The notes beneath the pieces are model-generated. The model saw only the letters and a program-made list of their open reading frames with translations. It ran no database searches and was not told where the DNA came from. This document shows positions 15,765-23,349 of a DNA stretch of 29,721 nt, piece by piece. Made by a program: the position numbers and the translations under genes. Each line of letters begins with the position of its first letter. Position 1 is the first letter of the stretch. The stretch is from Tropicimonas sp047971885 (GTDB lineage Bacteria > Pseudomonadota > Alphaproteobacteria > Rhodobacterales > Rhodobacteraceae), in assembly GCF_047971885.1 (NCBI RefSeq), contig NZ_JBKEAE010000097.1, positions 1 to 29,721 on the forward strand, written 5' to 3'.

Positions 15765-16555
15765 AGACCGTTATCCTGATCCCGGCGCGCTACGCCTCGA
15801 CCCGCTATCCGGGCAAGCCGCTGGTTGCCCTGCGCCAGCCCGACGGTACGGAAAAGACCCTGATCCGCATGACCTGGGAGGCGGCCCGGAGTGTCGGCGG
15901 TATCGACGCGGTCTATGTCACCACCGACGACGAGCGGATCCGTGCCGAGGCCGAAAGCTTCGGCGCCGGCGTGATCATGACCTCGGACCGGTGCGAGAAC
16001 GGTACCGCCCGCTGCGCCGATGCCCTGGCGCGTTCGGGCATCGGGGCCGATCTGGTGATCAACCTGCAGGGCGACGCCCCGCTGACGCCGCCCTGGTTCG
16101 TCGAGGCGCTGGCCGGGGCGATGGCGGTCGATCCGGAAATCGCCGTGGCAACCCCGGTGCTGCGCTGCGATGCGCTGACCTACGGGCACTTCGTCGAGGA
16201 TCGCCGCAACGGCCGTGTCGGCGGCACTACCGCCGTCTTCGACACCAGAGGCGATGCGCTCTACTTCTCCAAGGAGGTCATCCCCTGGCTGCCCGGAAAC
16301 GTGTCGTTCGGGGACGAGCCGATCCCGGTTTTCCACCATGTCGGCGTCTACGCCTACCGCCCGGCGGCGCTCGCGGCCTATTCCGGCTGGGCGCCGGGAA
16401 CGCTCGAACGGCTCGAGGGGCTGGAACAGCTGCGGTTTCTGGAAAACGGCATGAAGGTGCGCTGCGTCGAGGTGCACGCCCGTGGCCGGGTCTTCTGGGA
16501 ACTCAACAACCCGGCCGACGTGGCGCGGATCGAAAATGTCCTGAAGACGATGTGA
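15761..16555 (+). CDS. kdsB: 3-deoxy-manno-octulosonate cytidylyltransferase-like protein (CMP-Kdo synthetase)
   Basis: 264 residues. It should activate Kdo with CTP to give CMP-Kdo, used for the poly-Kdo linker of ABC-exported capsules. The N-terminal nucleotide-binding motif IPARYASTRYPGKPL (8-22) is close to the KdsB consensus. Two motifs differ from the classic enzyme: QGDAP (103-107) in place of QGDEP, and NGTARCADA near 80-88 in place of SGTDR-type sequence. It may therefore be a capsule-type (KpsU-like) branch or act on a Kdo-related acid. It starts inside the end of kpsF (ATGA), so the two enzymes are made together. It converges on the next gene, with 37 bp between stops. Confidence 0.88.
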   Translation: MKTVILIPARYASTRYPGKPLVALRQPDGTEKTLIRMTWEAARSVGGIDAVYVTTDDERIRAEAESFGAGVIMTSDRCENGTARCADALARSGIGADLVINLQGDAPLTPPWFVEALAGAMAVDPEIAVATPVLRCDALTYGHFVEDRRNGRVGGTTAVFDTRGDALYFSKEVIPWLPGNVSFGDEPIPVFHHVGVYAYRPAALAAYSGWAPGTLERLEGLEQLRFLENGMKVRCVEVHARGRVFWELNNPADVARIENVLKTM

Positions 16556-16592
16556 TCCCGGCGCCCGTGGTCAGCATGGGCGGCCCTGACGG

Positions 16593-17771
16593 TCAGCGCG
16601 TCACGGACGGGACGAGACCCCGATAGCCGCGCGGCGCGGTTTCCTTGTCCTCCAGCAGAATCGAGGACAGCCGCGCGTTTATGCGGTCCCGGTCGTAGAC
16701 CTCGGACGCATGGCGCCGGGCGGCGCGGGAAAAATCCGTAAAGAGCTTCGGATCGCAAAGCCGGTCCAGCCGTTCGGCCCAGAGTTCCGGATCGTTGTCG
16801 GGCAGCAGGAAGCCCGTCTGCCCTTCGACAATGGTATTCTGCATTGCCGGGGTGTCGCGCACCAGGCAGGGCAGCCCGCTCGACTGTGCCTCCATGATCG
16901 CGGCCGGCAGGCCCTCTTCATAGACGGACGGAAAAATCAGCGCCGAGGCGTTGCGGTAGAATTCCGGCATGTTGGAAACGGGGCCGCAACTTTCCACACA
17001 GCCTTCGTCCAGCCAGCGCTGAATGTCGTCGGAGGTGATTTTCCCCTGCGCCGCCGGCAATCCGGCAATCGCCAGGCGCCAGTCCGAACCCCGGCGCTTC
17101 AGATGCCGCGCAAGGTCGAGAAAAAATCCGATCCCCTTTTCCTGCACCAGCCGTCCGACAAAGACCAGCCGCCGCGCCGCCAGTGGGTCGGCGGCAGGAA
17201 AGAAGCGCCGGGTGTTTGTTCCGACCCCGGGAACGACTGCAATCTTCTCGGCCATATGTCCATGCAGCCGTCCGATCAGGGCCGCATCGCGGGGGTTCAG
17301 CAACACCCATTGATCCATGCAGCGGGTCAGGTTGCGGAACAGCCAGCGCTTTGGCCCCGCATCTTCCCGCAGGAGAAAGGACAGGGCGCTGCCCAGCCCC
17401 TCCATCAGGGCGACGATGCGCGCCTGCGGATGGACGAGGCGGATGATGGCCGGGGTCAGCACGATCGGTTTGGCGTTGAAACAGCAGATCGTATCGGGCC
17501 GGTGCCGCCGGATCAGGCGCGTCAGGCGCCGCAGCGGACCGAGATCGCCCCGCCCGGGGGGCGTGGCGTGATTTCCCCCCAGATCGGCCCAACTCACCCC
17601 CGGCATTTCGAAGGGGGCGAAGATACCGTCCCCGCTGTCCCCCCAATAGGCGCAGATCACATGACAGTTGTGGTTTTCCACCAGGGTCCGGATGAGCGAC
17701 CGGCGAAACCGGCAGAAGGGCATGATACTGCCGCCCACGAAGAGCACGACACGTCGGTTCCCTTCAATCAC
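16593..17771 (-). CDS. Glycosyltransferase, GT4 family (GT-B fold)
   Basis: 392 residues from a GTG at 17771 with GAGG nine bases upstream. The N-terminal half has a Rossmann-type start (RRVVLFVGGSIMPFCRFRRS). The C-terminal half has the donor-binding domain: VFVGRLVQEKGIGFFLDLAR, then the EX7E motif in YEEGLPAAIMEAQSSGLP (about 282-298). It is a retaining nucleotide-sugar glycosyltransferase that would add one residue to the capsular repeat; donor and linkage cannot be told. It has no signal peptide or membrane segment, so it is cytoplasmic or peripheral. It is transcribed towards the kdsB-like gene and divergently from the DUF4422 gene, with 301 bp between the two starts. Confidence 0.92.
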   Translation of the reverse strand: MIEGNRRVVLFVGGSIMPFCRFRRSLIRTLVENHNCHVICAYWGDSGDGIFAPFEMPGVSWADLGGNHATPPGRGDLGPLRRLTRLIRRHRPDTICCFNAKPIVLTPAIIRLVHPQARIVALMEGLGSALSFLLREDAGPKRWLFRNLTRCMDQWVLLNPRDAALIGRLHGHMAEKIAVVPGVGTNTRRFFPAADPLAARRLVFVGRLVQEKGIGFFLDLARHLKRRGSDWRLAIAGLPAAQGKITSDDIQRWLDEGCVESCGPVSNMPEFYRNASALIFPSVYEEGLPAAIMEAQSSGLPCLVRDTPAMQNTIVEGQTGFLLPDNDPELWAERLDRLCDPKLFTDFSRAARRHASEVYDRDRINARLSSILLEDKETAPRGYRGLVPSVTR

Positions 17772-18072
17772 TGCCCGTTCCCTCGCTAGAACCCGTTGTC
17801 AACGCTTGTGAACAGTTGCAGGAGGTCTGCCTGCGGGACATTCGCAAAACCAGCCTTACGCGAATGTGAAAATCATAACAACATGAAGTACCACGGGGTT
17901 TTGGGAAGATGTGGCGTCTGAGCGGAATATGGCACAATCCGCAAGCCGTTTTTCCCGCGCCGGGGCGGCGGATTTCTTCACGGCTCTGGAAACCCGTGCG
18001 GGAGCCGCGTAACCAGTACCAATCGGCCGCCGGATGACCCGGAGCGGTTCGGCAAGCGCGATGGTATGATCC
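17772..18072. promoter_or_regulatory. 301-bp divergent region between GT4 and DUF4422 genes
   Basis: This is locally AT-rich around 17860-17900, unlike its flanks, and holds the 8-bp dyad at 17838-17867. It should contain promoters for both directions, but no -35/-10 pair matches the consensus well. Confidence 0.45.
17838..17867. repeat. Perfect 8-bp inverted repeat with 14-bp spacer
   Basis: ACATTCGC (17838-17845) and GCGAATGT (17860-17867) are exact inverse complements. Their centres are about 22 bp apart, which is two helical turns, as expected for a dimeric regulator binding one face of the DNA. It lies 67 bp before the GT4 start. An operator role is inference. Confidence 0.5.
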
Positions 18073-19008
18073 TTGATCTCCGAGAGAACACAAGAAGCAC
18101 CCCGGATCTATATCGCCTATCACGATATGCGCCCGGTCCTGACCGGCGCGCATCTGATCCCCATACAGGTCGGGCGGGCCATTGCCGATTTCATCCTTCC
18201 CGGCGCGGAGGGCGACGATACCGGCGCCAATATTTCAGCCCTCAACCCGGAATATTGCGAATTGACCGCCCATTACTGGGCCTGGAAAAATACCGCTCAC
18301 GGCGGTCACGTGGGGTTGATGCACTACAGGCGGCTGTTCGATCTGGCGGAGCGGATGAACCCTCGCGGTCATTCGGAACGCTACGTGCTCGATTTCGACA
18401 GCCAATCCTATCGCGCTGATGTGGCAGGGTATTTTTCGAACCCGGATTCGGCCGGAATCGATCTTGTCGTTCCGCGACCGGCCCGCCTGATACGCCCGAT
18501 CCTCAGCCAGTACCGGACCCATCACCGGATCGACGATTTTCTTGTCATGCGGAATGTCGTGGCCAAACGGCACCCGGATTTCCTGCCGGATCTTGACAGG
18601 ATCCTGCACCGGAACCGGTTTATCATGGGCAACATGTTCATCATGTCCGGCCGGGTTTTCGAACATTACAGCCGCCTGCTCTTCGATATCCTGGACGAGA
18701 CCCGGGCGCGTATTCCGGACAGGCCACAACCGGAGACGGGATACCAGAGGCGCTATATGGGGTTTCTGGCGGAACGGATCATGACAGCCTATGTATTTGG
18801 CAATCACCTGCGGGAGTCGTTTCCCGATCTCGGCATGGCCTACAGGGGCATTGTCAATATCGACAGCAGCATTCCGCGAAAGGCCGGTCCCTTGCGTCTG
18901 GCACGCTATTGCCTGCAACGGCGCCTTTCCCTTTCGGATGCGCTGACAGCGATGAAATATGGCGGCTCATCGGATGACAGCCAGTCAAACGGACTTCGCA
19001 TCAGGTGA
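18073..19008 (+). CDS. DUF4422 domain protein, probable glycosyltransferase
   Basis: 311 residues. A TGA stands in frame at 18066-18068, so TTG at 18073 is the only standard start before the conserved first strand RIYIAYHDMRP. The DUF4422 signature is clear: ISALNPEYCELTAHYWAWKN (54-73) followed by VGLMHYRRLFD (80-90), and later the region HPDFLPDLDRILHRNRFIMG with MFIMSG. DUF4422 proteins are common in capsule and O-antigen clusters and are regarded as glycosyltransferases, though activity is not proven for most. The gene ends in an 8-bp tail-to-tail overlap with the CAP-RTX gene on the other strand. Confidence 0.88.
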   Translation: MISERTQEAPRIYIAYHDMRPVLTGAHLIPIQVGRAIADFILPGAEGDDTGANISALNPEYCELTAHYWAWKNTAHGGHVGLMHYRRLFDLAERMNPRGHSERYVLDFDSQSYRADVAGYFSNPDSAGIDLVVPRPARLIRPILSQYRTHHRIDDFLVMRNVVAKRHPDFLPDLDRILHRNRFIMGNMFIMSGRVFEHYSRLLFDILDETRARIPDRPQPETGYQRRYMGFLAERIMTAYVFGNHLRESFPDLGMAYRGIVNIDSSIPRKAGPLRLARYCLQRRLSLSDALTAMKYGGSSDDSQSNGLRIR

Positions 19009-20656
19009 AAACGAAATTGTCGCCGGAAAGCTCTCCGAGCCGGATATCATCGAAGGTGATGACGTTCCGGCCGTCGCGATCCATGTCATAGACGACATCA
19101 TCGCCGATCTGACGGGAGGCACTCCGGAAAGCGCCGAAATCCGAGGCCTCTCCCTTCACGGGGATGAACAGGAGGGTATCGGAAGCGGAGAAATCGCGGA
19201 TGTGATCGGATCCGAAATTACCCTTGAAAACAAAGGTGTCCCTGCCGGTTCCGCCCATCAGAACATCGTTTCCGGATTCGCCGCAAAGCCGGTCGTTGCC
19301 GCTGCCGCCCGAAAGCCTGTCGTTACCGCTGCCGCCATAGAGGCGATCGTCATTGCCCTGGCCGAAGAGCTTGTCATTTCCGCTGCCGCCGAGGAGAACA
19401 TCGTTGCCATCTCCGCCGACCAGCCGGTCCCGCCCGCTGTCTCCCCAGAGCCTGTCGTAGCCGCTGCCGCCATAGAGACGGTCATTGCCACCCTGACCGA
19501 AGAGCTTGTCGCTGCCGCTGCCGCCGAGGAGAAGATCATCTCCGCTACCGCCGACCAGCCGGTCCTGTCCGCCTCCACCCGAAAGCCTGTCGTGCCCGCT
19601 TCCGCCATAGAGCCGGTCGTTGCCGCCCTGGCCGAAGAGCTTGTCGCCACCGCCGCCGCCGTTGAGACTGTCGTTGCCATCTCCTCCGACCAGCCGGTCC
19701 CGTCCGCCCTTGCCGTAGAGGGTATCGTTGCCGCCGAGGCCATCGATCCGGTTGCCGCCTTCATTGCCGACCAGCCGGTTCGCGGCACCGTTTCCCGAAA
19801 GCGACAGATCGTCCGCCCCCAGCAGGCGGGCGTTTGCGATGCCCGATTTCAGGTCCAGGTCCGCCGAAGCCTCCAGCCATGTGGTTCCGACAAGATCGAG
19901 CTTGACGTTGCCCGAGGACATGTCGACCCGGGCTGCGGCGCTCATGTCGCCGCGCCGGACGGCGACATCCACCCAGTCGGCGGCGGTGAGTTCGAGCGCA
20001 TATCCGCCGGCGGACATGCTCTTCGTGCTCTGACCATTGGCCGAAAATACCGTGCCGCTGCGGCCCTCGCCGATCGTATAGAAACGATTGTTGTTCAGGT
20101 CGTCGTAGACCACCCCGGTCAGGAAGACCGAATTGCCGGAGCGGGCGAAATTCTCGGTCAGCATCGAGGAATTGTAGGTCTTGCCGTCCTGCTCGAACTT
20201 TCCCGCCACCTGGCCGATGCCGATTTCCTGGAAATTGTCCCGCAGGATGTTCACCCGGTGGCCGGCGCTCAGGAACAGGCCGCGGTGATGGGATTCGATC
20301 GCCCCGTTGAGGCTGATCGAACCGGTGGAGCCGCGCACCGAGATATTCTCGCCGGCCGACCAGGCCCCGGTGAAATCGTATCCCGCGCTGTCCATCCTCT
20401 GATAGGAGCGCGAGCCGCCGGCTCCGGTGTGGCTGAAGACATCGTTGTCCAGCATCCATTTCGAGTGGTTGGTGGCCGCCTCGGCAAGGGCGGAGTTCGG
20501 GGCCAGGACCTGCCGGCTCCCGCCGCTCAGCGTGCCGGCCGGCAGATCGTCGTTCAACCGGATGCCGTAACGGGCGGCCTCGCCCAGCGGGTCGAGCCGC
20601 GCCCGGTTGATAAGTTCGATCAGATATTGCTCGGCAGCCGTCAGCGAGGAGCTCAT
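19001..20656 (-). CDS. CAP-domain exoprotein with RTX calcium-binding repeats
   Basis: 551 residues; the ATG at 20656 follows AGAAGG seven bases upstream. Residues about 8-175 form a CAP (SCP/PR1-like) domain with likely cavity residues in ATNHSKWM (H64), FSHTG (H76), AGENI (E103) and GHRVNIL (H133). Residues about 180-240 (GVVYDDLNNNRFYTIGEG) look like an SdrD-B/Cna-B-type beta domain. Residues about 287-475 are about 20 nonapeptide RTX repeats (GGxGxDxLx) that should fold on binding calcium outside the cell. The C-terminus (DIRLGELSGDNFVFT) resembles an uncleaved type I secretion signal, and there is no N-terminal signal peptide. No type I secretion genes are in the window. The function could be matrix- or envelope-associated; the CAP activity is unknown. 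Confidence 0.92.
   Translation of the reverse strand: MSSSLTAAEQYLIELINRARLDPLGEAARYGIRLNDDLPAGTLSGGSRQVLAPNSALAEAATNHSKWMLDNDVFSHTGAGGSRSYQRMDSAGYDFTGAWSAGENISVRGSTGSISLNGAIESHHRGLFLSAGHRVNILRDNFQEIGIGQVAGKFEQDGKTYNSSMLTENFARSGNSVFLTGVVYDDLNNNRFYTIGEGRSGTVFSANGQSTKSMSAGGYALELTAADWVDVAVRRGDMSAAARVDMSSGNVKLDLVGTTWLEASADLDLKSGIANARLLGADDLSLSGNGAANRLVGNEGGNRIDGLGGNDTLYGKGGRDRLVGGDGNDSLNGGGGGDKLFGQGGNDRLYGGSGHDRLSGGGGQDRLVGGSGDDLLLGGSGSDKLFGQGGNDRLYGGSGYDRLWGDSGRDRLVGGDGNDVLLGGSGNDKLFGQGNDDRLYGGSGNDRLSGGSGNDRLCGESGNDVLMGGTGRDTFVFKGNFGSDHIRDFSASDTLLFIPVKGEASDFGAFRSASRQIGDDVVYDMDRDGRNVITFDDIRLGELSGDNFVFT
19295..19699 (-). repeat. Three tandem 135-bp units inside the RTX region
   Basis: Residues 320-364, 365-409 and 410-454 are three consecutive 45-residue units. 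Each starts DRLVGG and carries DKLFGQG then DRLYGGSG in the same places, so five nonapeptides act as one higher-order unit. The units are contiguous and equal in length. Confidence 0.88.
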
Positions 20657-20949
20657 CAGGGGCCCTTCTCTTGATGAATCCGGGTGGGTACTGGGACCAA
20701 CAAACTCGGTTCAACATGAGACACTGATACGGCAGCGCATGGGCACAGCCATGGCGCTTCCCTATATATTGAATGATTCAAACCCCGGATTTCAAGGCCA
20801 GAGCGTGAAATCGGGCGGAAAACCCCATCCGGTACCGATGCCCGCAACCCCGAGGCGGGAAACCTCATGGCCCCGTACATTCACGGCTGGCAGCCACTCC
20901 GCCGGGAGTTTATACGACCGGCCAGTTCCATCTTGGCGGAGGCCGGCAG
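20657..20949. promoter_or_regulatory. 293-bp divergent region between CAP-RTX and GT2 genes
   Basis: Both genes start outward from here. An AT-rich patch with CTATATATTGAATGATTCAA lies near 20762-20781 and is the most promoter-like segment, with TATATA as a possible -10 for the minus-strand CAP-RTX gene. No clear -35 is at the right distance. I see no small gene. Confidence 0.4.
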
Positions 20950-21984
20950 GTGAAAAGGGAAGCGGAACAAAAGGTATCCGGCGGCACGGCGCCCGGTGAG
21001 CAGGGCGCGCCCCCCGACCTGACCTTCGTGGTTCCCGTCCACAATGCCGAAGCCCATCTGCCCCGGCTGGTGCGGAACGTGTCCAATCTTGGCAGGGACG
21101 GGCTGCGTTGCCAGATGGTCTTTGTCGACGATGCGTCTTCCGACGGCAGCGTCGCGGTTCTGAAGGACCTTGCCGGCCGGTATCCGGGTATCGAACTGAT
21201 CGAAAGTCCGGAAAACCGCGGGGCCGGTCTGGCCCGGAACGCAGGCTGGGCCCGCGCCGCCGGGCGCTACACGATCTTTTTCGATGCCGACGACATCCTG
21301 CATGGCGATGTGATCCATGGTGCCATCGCAGACATGGATGCCGACCCGGAACTGGACACGGTACTGTTCGCCTATCGCTACGAGCGCGAGGAAACGGCCA
21401 GTTTCACCGACATGGGCTACGAGGACAAGATAACGCTCGCAGCCCTGTTGCAGGGCGCGCCCAGGGCAACGGGCGATATCGAAGACATGGGCCGCCTGCT
21501 GGTTTTCACGAATTACCCCTGGAACAAGATCCTGCGCACCGCTCATTTCCGGCAGGCAGGGATGCGCTTTGGCAAGACCCGGGTGAACAACGATATCCTG
21601 GGGCATTGGCACAGCCTGCTGCTGGCACGCAGGATCATGGTGCGGGACGCGATCATCTGCACCCATATCGTGCATCCGCAGGGCGGGAACATCACCAACA
21701 GTTCCGGCCGCGACCGCCTGCAGATGTTCGAGGCTCTGGACGAGACATACGACCTGCTGGAGGCCAACCCCCATCTGCGCCGCCGGTTTGCGCATTTTTA
21801 CTGGATTCTTGCAAACCGTCTGGTCCGGTGGGCCAGACCGCGGCTCGATCCCGATTTTCGCCTGCCGTTCGAGATGCGTTATACCGATCTTCTCATGCGG
21901 CTCGATCTTGGCGATCTGGCCCGAATGCGCACCAGGCATTCCCCCGATCTGGCCTGCGCACTTGTCAATCACCTGATCCGTTAA
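20950..21984 (+). CDS. Glycosyltransferase, GT2 family
   Basis: 344 residues from a GTG at 20950 with GGAGG seven bases upstream. It has a GT-A fold: LTFVVPVHNAEAHLPRLVRN (24-43), MVFVDDASSDGSVAVL (56-71), ENRGAGLARNAGWARAAGRY, and the metal-binding DADD at 112-115. A conserved Trp/Asn segment follows (FTNYPWNKILRTAHF), typical of capsule GT2 enzymes. It is an inverting nucleotide-sugar transferase, cytoplasmic; donor unknown. The next GT2 gene starts 15 bp downstream, so the two form an operon and probably add successive sugars. Confidence 0.92.
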   Translation: MKREAEQKVSGGTAPGEQGAPPDLTFVVPVHNAEAHLPRLVRNVSNLGRDGLRCQMVFVDDASSDGSVAVLKDLAGRYPGIELIESPENRGAGLARNAGWARAAGRYTIFFDADDILHGDVIHGAIADMDADPELDTVLFAYRYEREETASFTDMGYEDKITLAALLQGAPRATGDIEDMGRLLVFTNYPWNKILRTAHFRQAGMRFGKTRVNNDILGHWHSLLLARRIMVRDAIICTHIVHPQGGNITNSSGRDRLQMFEALDETYDLLEANPHLRRRFAHFYWILANRLVRWARPRLDPDFRLPFEMRYTDLLMRLDLGDLARMRTRHSPDLACALVNHLIR

Positions 21985-21999
21985 CGAGGGGCTGCATCC

Positions 22000-23349
22000 G
22001 TGCCCAGGCTTTCCGTCATTGTCACCGCCTATAATATCGAAGCCTATATCCGCCAGAGCCTGGAGGGCATACTGGCGCAGACACTGCGCGATATCGAGAT
22101 CATCGTCGTCGATGACGGATCGACGGATGCCACGCCAGACATCATCCGGGAATACGCCGAAAGGGATGCGCGCATCCGCCCGATATTGTTTGCGGAGAAC
22201 ACGGTTGGCGGCGTCGCGTCGGCGGCAAATGCCGGTCTGGATGCGGCGAGCGGCGATTTCATCGGCTTTGCCGATGGCGACGATCTTTACGAGCCGACCA
22301 TGTTCGAAACCCTCCATGACGCGGCTGTCGCGAATTCCGCCGATCTGGCAATGTGCCGCTACCAGCTGCTGGACGAATCCGACGGACAACTGAAGGAACC
22401 GGCCGAGACCGACCAGTGGAAGCCATATCCCCGAACCGTCGCGCGCGATCTGGATGTCCGGATACGGCGCGAAATGCTGCGGTTCATTTCCGTGCCCTGG
22501 CGCAAGATATATCGCCGCGATCTGATCGAGCGGGCCGGTCTGCGCTTTCCCGTCGGCGATTTCTTCTTCGAGGACAATCCGTTCCATTGGGCGGCGATCC
22601 TGAGCGGCCAGCGCATCGTGCTGGTCCCCGAAAGGCTCTGCCAGCATCGTGTCGCGCGGGCAGGACAGACGATGGCCACCGCAGACAGCCGGCTGCTGCG
22701 GATATTCCTCCACCACGACATCATTCGCGACCGCTTGCGACAACAGGGGCAGGAAGACATCTATGGCATGGACCTGCTGCGCTGGGTGGCCGGCCAGATG
22801 TCCTGGGTCAGCCAGCGTGCGGCAGGCGACGTGCAGCGCGAGCTTTACGACGCGCTTGTTCCGGTGATCGGACAGTATGATGCTGTCACCATCGGGAAGT
22901 TCGGCGAAATCAACGGGCCGGGGCCGACATACCAGATGCTGGCAGCCCTGAAGGCGGCGGATTTTCAGGGGTTTTCGCGTGCAGCAGGATGGAGTGGCGC
23001 AAATGGCCGGGTCAGGCGCGCCGGTTCCGGGTCTCCATTTTCCGGAACGCTGCTGTCGCGCGGAATGTATCACCTGAGACAGTCCGGCATCCGCAATACC
23101 GCCAGAATGACGGCCTCCTACATTGCGAAAAAGAGCGGTATCGGCAGAAACCCCCATGCTCGCCGCGGCGGGGCAGACAAAAGCCCCATCACCAACGAGG
23201 AGATCATGGCCGCACTGATCATCCTGCAGCGGGACATGCGCAATCTGCGTGACGAACTGGTGACATTGCGCAGCGGTTTGAATGCCGGAACCGGACAGGT
23301 CCGGTATCAATCCGGCCCGGAAAGTACCGGGGCCGAGCGCCTAGATTGA
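22000..23349 (+). CDS. Glycosyltransferase, GT2 family, with a C-terminal extension
   Basis: 449 residues; GTG at 22000 with GAGGGG eight bases upstream. The GT-A domain is N-terminal: LSVIVTAYNIEAYIRQSLEG (4-23), IEIIVVDDGSTDATPDII (32-49), and the DXD-type DGDD at 92-95. The segment FISVPWRKIYRRDLIERAGL matches the acceptor-side pattern of the preceding GT2. The last 110 residues are a basic, low-complexity stretch followed by a short helix (IMAALIILQRDMRNLRDELV), possibly coiled coil, not part of the catalytic domain. The end overlaps the convergent pyruvyl transferase gene by 9 bp. Confidence 0.92.
   Translation: MPRLSVIVTAYNIEAYIRQSLEGILAQTLRDIEIIVVDDGSTDATPDIIREYAERDARIRPILFAENTVGGVASAANAGLDAASGDFIGFADGDDLYEPTMFETLHDAAVANSADLAMCRYQLLDESDGQLKEPAETDQWKPYPRTVARDLDVRIRREMLRFISVPWRKIYRRDLIERAGLRFPVGDFFFEDNPFHWAAILSGQRIVLVPERLCQHRVARAGQTMATADSRLLRIFLHHDIIRDRLRQQGQEDIYGMDLLRWVAGQMSWVSQRAAGDVQRELYDALVPVIGQYDAVTIGKFGEINGPGPTYQMLAALKAADFQGFSRAAGWSGANGRVRRAGSGSPFSGTLLSRGMYHLRQSGIRNTARMTASYIAKKSGIGRNPHARRGGADKSPITNEEIMAALIILQRDMRNLRDELVTLRSGLNAGTGQVRYQSGPESTGAERLD

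Noticed and set aside
17797..17802. TTGACA on the minus strand, a perfect -35 box
   Set aside because: Only about 25 bp from the GT4 start codon, so a -10 would fall on the ribosome-binding site.
17764..18153. 129-codon minus-strand open frame in the GT4/DUF4422 gap
   Set aside because: It overlaps the start of both neighbours, has no ribosome site or family likeness, and covers the probable promoter region.
19260..19790. Regularly spaced repeats that could suggest a CRISPR array
   Set aside because: The period is 27/135 bp, in frame, and encodes RTX nonapeptides; there are no unique spacers or cas genes.
18959..20674. Long plus-strand open frame rich in Ala, Val and Glu opposite the CAP-RTX gene
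   Set aside because: Its repeats are the antisense of the RTX nonapeptides, and the minus strand gives clear CAP and RTX domains.
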